Below are positions 13,308-15,092 of a stretch of DNA of 15,092 nucleotides, piece after piece. The DNA is from Flavobacteriales bacterium. GTDB lineage: Bacteria; Bacteroidota; Bacteroidia; Flavobacteriales_D; Crocinitomicaceae. Made by a program: the position numbers and the translations under genes. Below the pieces are notes generated by a model that saw only the letters and a program-made list of their open reading frames with translations, was not told the origin of the DNA and made no database searches. The DNA lies in assembly GCA_947458985.1 (NCBI GenBank), contig CANHBA010000041.1:1-15092 (forward strand), given 5' to 3'. How positions within the stretch are numbered: position 1 is the first letter of the stretch; the number at the start of each line of letters is the position of its first letter.

Positions 13308-14063
13308 ATGCAAGATCCAGCACTTTTTGAATACGTATTGCGTTTGTCCGACGACAGCCTTATTTTAGGCCAACGCCTCGGCGAATGGTGTGGTCACGGG
13401 CCCATCTTGGAAGAAGACATAGCGCTTACCAATATCTCCTTAGATTTAATTGGCCAAGCCATCAGCCTCTATGATTTTGCCGCTGAGTTAGAGGGAGCGG
13501 GCAGAAACCACGATCAACTCGCTTATTTGCGTTTCGAGAACGAATATAAAAATGTATTATTGGTAGAGCAACCCAATGGTGACTTCGCCATGACAATTCT
13601 TCGCCAATTCTTTTTTGACGCATTTCGTTTGCCGCTTTACGAAGCACTCATGCAAAGCCCAGTGGAACAATTAGCAGCCATTGCAGCTAAATCAGTCAAA
13701 GAAACGCGCTACCACCTCAAGCATACTTCTGAATGGGTCATCCGTATGGGCGATGGCACTGAAGAATCTCATGAGCGTGCACAGGCCGCAATTGACCATC
13801 TTTGGCGTTATGCCAGCGAACTTTTCTACGAAGATGCCCACGATCAAACATTGCAAGCAGCAGGTTTGGTTCCAAAAATGGCAGGTATTCAAGCCAAATG
13901 GTCAGAAACTGTAACTGCCGTTTTGAACGAAGCAACACTATCTATTCCAACAAACAATTGGAAATTTGATGGTGGTCGCGAAGGTCGTCATTCTGAACAC
14001 ATGGGTTATATCCTTTCAGATCTGCAGTACATGCAAAGGGCCTATCCAAATATGGAATGGTAA
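13308..14063 (+). CDS. paaC: phenylacetyl-CoA 1,2-epoxidase structural subunit PaaC
   Basis: This 251-residue protein is close to the 248 of E. coli PaaC. It has the ferritin-like helical fold of PaaA's partner. Recognisable segments are GQRLGEWCGHGP (21-32), ALTNISLDLIGQA (39-51), LRFENEYKNVLLVEQPNGDF (74-93), KETRYHLKHTSEW (131-143), EESHERAQAA (152-161) and GREGRHSEHMGYIL (223-236). PaaC retains acidic and histidine residues at several ligand-like places, but in the family it is structural and does not hold the working di-iron site. Its end overlaps the start of paaD by 7 bases (14057-14063), which favours coupled translation. Confidence 0.95.
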   Translation: MQDPALFEYVLRLSDDSLILGQRLGEWCGHGPILEEDIALTNISLDLIGQAISLYDFAAELEGAGRNHDQLAYLRFENEYKNVLLVEQPNGDFAMTILRQFFFDAFRLPLYEALMQSPVEQLAAIAAKSVKETRYHLKHTSEWVIRMGDGTEESHERAQAAIDHLWRYASELFYEDAHDQTLQAAGLVPKMAGIQAKWSETVTAVLNEATLSIPTNNWKFDGGREGRHSEHMGYILSDLQYMQRAYPNMEW

Positions 14064-14542
14064 CTGCAGCTGAAATCCGCCAATTTTTACAAGAAGTCAG
14101 CGACCCTGAAATACCGGTCCTGACCATCATAGACCTTGGTGTAGTGCAACAAATTTACTTCCAAGATGAAACCTGGATAGTTGAACTCACGCCAACCTAC
14201 AGCGGCTGTCCGGCTATGCAGCAAATAGAAGCGGATATCCTCGTCAAATTGCAAGAAAAAGGCATTTCAAATGCCAAAGTAAAACATATCCTTAGCCCAG
14301 CCTGGACCACCGACTGGATTTCGGAAGAGGGTCGTCAGAAGTTACGACTCTACGGTATTGCACCACCCGTCAACGAACCCGATAAAAGTGCACTTTTTTC
14401 AGATCCACCGCGTGTGGCTTGCCCGAAATGCAATAGCAAAGACACCCGAATGGTGAGTTTATTTGGTAGTACTGCCTGCAAAGCACATTATCAATGTAAC
14501 GAATGTTTGGAGCCTTTTGATTACTTTAAGTGCTTGAAATAG
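14057..14542 (+). CDS. paaD: epoxidase maturation factor PaaD
   Basis: This 161-residue protein (E. coli PaaD is about 165) has two parts. The first is a MIP18/DUF59-type domain with VSDPEIPVLTIIDLGVV (14-30) and the conserved TYSGCPAM (47-54, C51). The second is a C-terminal cysteine-rich knuckle with C122-P-K-C125, FGSTAC141, C147-N-E-C150 and FDYFKC159. The order and spacing match PaaD proteins, which are thought to help assemble or repair metal centres of the epoxidase, much as related SufT/MIP18 proteins act in iron-sulfur assembly. The start is ATG 14057 inside the end of paaC. The gene ends the operon and is followed after 20 bases by a strong terminator. Confidence 0.94.
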   Translation: MVTAAEIRQFLQEVSDPEIPVLTIIDLGVVQQIYFQDETWIVELTPTYSGCPAMQQIEADILVKLQEKGISNAKVKHILSPAWTTDWISEEGRQKLRLYGIAPPVNEPDKSALFSDPPRVACPKCNSKDTRMVSLFGSTACKAHYQCNECLEPFDYFKCLK

Positions 14543-14562
14543 AATGATATAAACTTATTTTG

Positions 14563-14588
14563 AAAGGCGTCTTAGAGATGCCTTTTTT
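14563..14588 (+). terminator. intrinsic terminator of paaABCD
   Basis: AAAGGCGTCT (14563-14572) pairs with AGATGCCTTT (14576-14585) around a three-base loop, with one G-U pair. A run of Ts follows (14583-14588, then more after AT). This is a good Rho-independent terminator and separates the phenylacetate operon from the padR gene. Confidence 0.88.
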
Positions 14589-14603
14589 ATTTTTATAGTA
14601 CTA

Positions 14604-14619
14604 TGTATTGCATAATACA
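14604..14619. promoter_or_regulatory. candidate PadR operator (inverted repeat)
   Basis: TGTATT-GCAT-AATACA is a perfect 6-base inverted repeat with a 4-base centre, equivalent to TGTA-N8-TACA. Operators of PadR-family repressors such as PadR and LmrR are often of the form ATGT-N8-ACAT, so size and spacing fit. It covers the TTG (14608-14610) that would serve as the -33 element of the padR promoter, so binding would block transcription. Confidence 0.5.
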
Positions 14620-14639
14620 GAATAAAACATATAACTTTG
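14608..14639 (+). promoter_or_regulatory. promoter for the padR operon
   Basis: TAACTTTG (14632-14639) matches the Bacteroidota -7 consensus, and TTG (14608-14610) lies 21 bases upstream, slightly far but acceptable for a -33 element. Transcription would begin near 14643-14646, about ten bases before the ATG at 14655. Confidence 0.6.
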
Positions 14640-14654
14640 TATAAAATTAGAAAG

Positions 14655-14990
14655 ATGAATGTAGAAAATACACAATCTCAAATGCGCAAAGGCATTTTGG
14701 AATATTGCATTCTCGGCATCCTCCATAAAGGAGAGGCCTACCCTTCTGAAATATTAGAGAAGCTGCGAGGTGCCCAAATGCTGGTTGTGGAAGGCACCGT
14801 TTACCCTTTGTTAACGCGTCTCAAAAATTTGGAACTGTTGTCTTACCGTTGGGAAGAATCAACGTCGGGTCCGCCGCGTAAGTATTACTGCATTACTCCC
14901 AAAGGCACTCAATTTTATACTGGCCTCTCGCATACTTGGCATGAATTACAGCAAGCGGTCTCTTTACTTACTCAAACTACCCAATCATGA
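14655..14990 (+). CDS. PadR family transcriptional regulator
   Basis: This 111-residue protein is a typical short (PadR-s1) member. The winged helix spans about residues 10-85: KGILEYCILGILHKGEAYPSEILEKL, then VVEGTVYPLLTRLKNLELLSY (recognition helix EGTVYPLLTRL) and the wing with GPPRKYYCITPKG. A short C-terminal helix serves for dimer formation in the family. ATG 14655 is used because the in-frame TTG at 14637 falls inside the -7 promoter element. Its stop overlaps the next start as ATGA (14987-14990), so the two genes are translationally linked. Such PadR proteins usually repress their own operon, and an inverted repeat lies over the promoter. The inducing signal is unknown. Confidence 0.93.
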   Translation: MNVENTQSQMRKGILEYCILGILHKGEAYPSEILEKLRGAQMLVVEGTVYPLLTRLKNLELLSYRWEESTSGPPRKYYCITPKGTQFYTGLSHTWHELQQAVSLLTQTTQS

Positions 14991-15092
14991 ATAAAACAGT
15001 TTCCATTCATATCCAAGGTTTTGCTTTTATCTTAGAAGAACAAGCCTATGAAGTGCTTCGTAAATACTTAAATGATTTGTCTGCAATTCTTC
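14987..15092 (+). CDS. start of a gene resembling PspC-domain proteins (3' end outside window)
   Basis: Only the first 35 residues are visible, MNKTVSIHIQGFAFILEEQA and onward to YEVLRKYLNDLSAIL. This N-terminal pattern, 'MNKTxxIxIxGxxFxxEExAYexLxxYLxxL', is what I recognise from Bacteroidota PspC-domain membrane proteins, where it forms a small soluble region before the PspC membrane segment. No membrane segment is reached within the window, so the assignment is by N-terminal resemblance and by context. A PadR regulator directly before such a gene, with ATGA overlap, is a recurrent arrangement in this phylum. A role in envelope stress is inference. Confidence 0.65.
   Translation, partial: MNKTVSIHIQGFAFILEEQAYEVLRKYLNDLSAIL

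Noticed and set aside
13462..13938. Open frames on both strands overlapping paaC
   Set aside because: They have no family resemblance or start context and lie entirely inside a well-supported paaC gene.
14637..14654. An upstream TTG start for the PadR regulator
   Set aside because: It lies within the TAACTTTG -7 element; ATG 14655 gives the normal family length.
1..15092. Signs of horizontal transfer or mobile elements
   Set aside because: I saw no transposase, integrase, tRNA gene, terminal repeats or abrupt change in base use; the gene set is typical of the phylum.

Overview
The window looks like a chromosomal segment of a member of the Bacteroidota, most likely Flavobacteriales. This rests on three things: type IX secretion (T9SS) families found almost only in that phylum (a PorV/PorQ family barrel, a PorP/SprF barrel and a PorE-like OmpA/TPR/propeller protein), promoters of the Bacteroidota form (TAnnTTTG with an upstream TTG/TTTG), and gene starts without Shine-Dalgarno sequences. 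There are no rRNA or tRNA genes, CRISPR arrays, insertion sequences or phage genes. Coding density is very high and no gap between genes exceeds about 140 bases.

Layout. (1) Bases 1-2005, plus strand: the C-terminal end of a large secreted T9SS-type protein, then a PorV/PorQ family outer membrane barrel. (2) 2078-3946, plus strand: greA, a HIT-family protein whose GTG start shares one base with the greA stop, and a secreted SGNH hydrolase with a C-terminal PKD domain. A strong hairpin separates this group from the barrel gene. (3) 3943-9056, minus strand: a tightly overlapping set, in transcription order a PorP/SprF barrel, a PorE-like protein (TPR, propeller, OmpA-like domain) and two tandem paralogous multi-pass membrane acyltransferases. 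The last one converges on the SGNH hydrolase gene, and the two stop codons overlap. (4) 9115-11925, minus strand: paaE, a second complete paaE-like reductase and a short-chain dehydrogenase. (5) 12063-14542, plus strand: paaABCD, diverging from paaE. (6) 14655 to the end, plus strand: a PadR-family repressor and the start of a gene that resembles the Bacteroidota PspC-domain proteins.

How the genes work together. PaaA, PaaB, PaaC and PaaE form the phenylacetyl-CoA ring 1,2-epoxidase: PaaA/PaaC core, PaaB bridge and PaaE NAD(P)H reductase. PaaD helps mature the metal centres. The rest of the phenylacetate pathway is not in the window. A 137-base region between paaE and paaA carries a well-formed promoter in each direction. 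The PorP/PorE-like pair would sit in or under the outer membrane. Its genes overlap with those of two acyltransferases, which suggests a cell-surface modification module, but that link is inferred from layout only. PadR and the PspC-like gene overlap by ATGA, and a perfect inverted repeat in the padR promoter suggests self-repression.

Most of this is familiar biology. The parts most worth a second look are the PorP/PorE-like/double-acyltransferase set, the duplicated PaaE, the hairpin leader in front of greA, and the candidate PadR operator.
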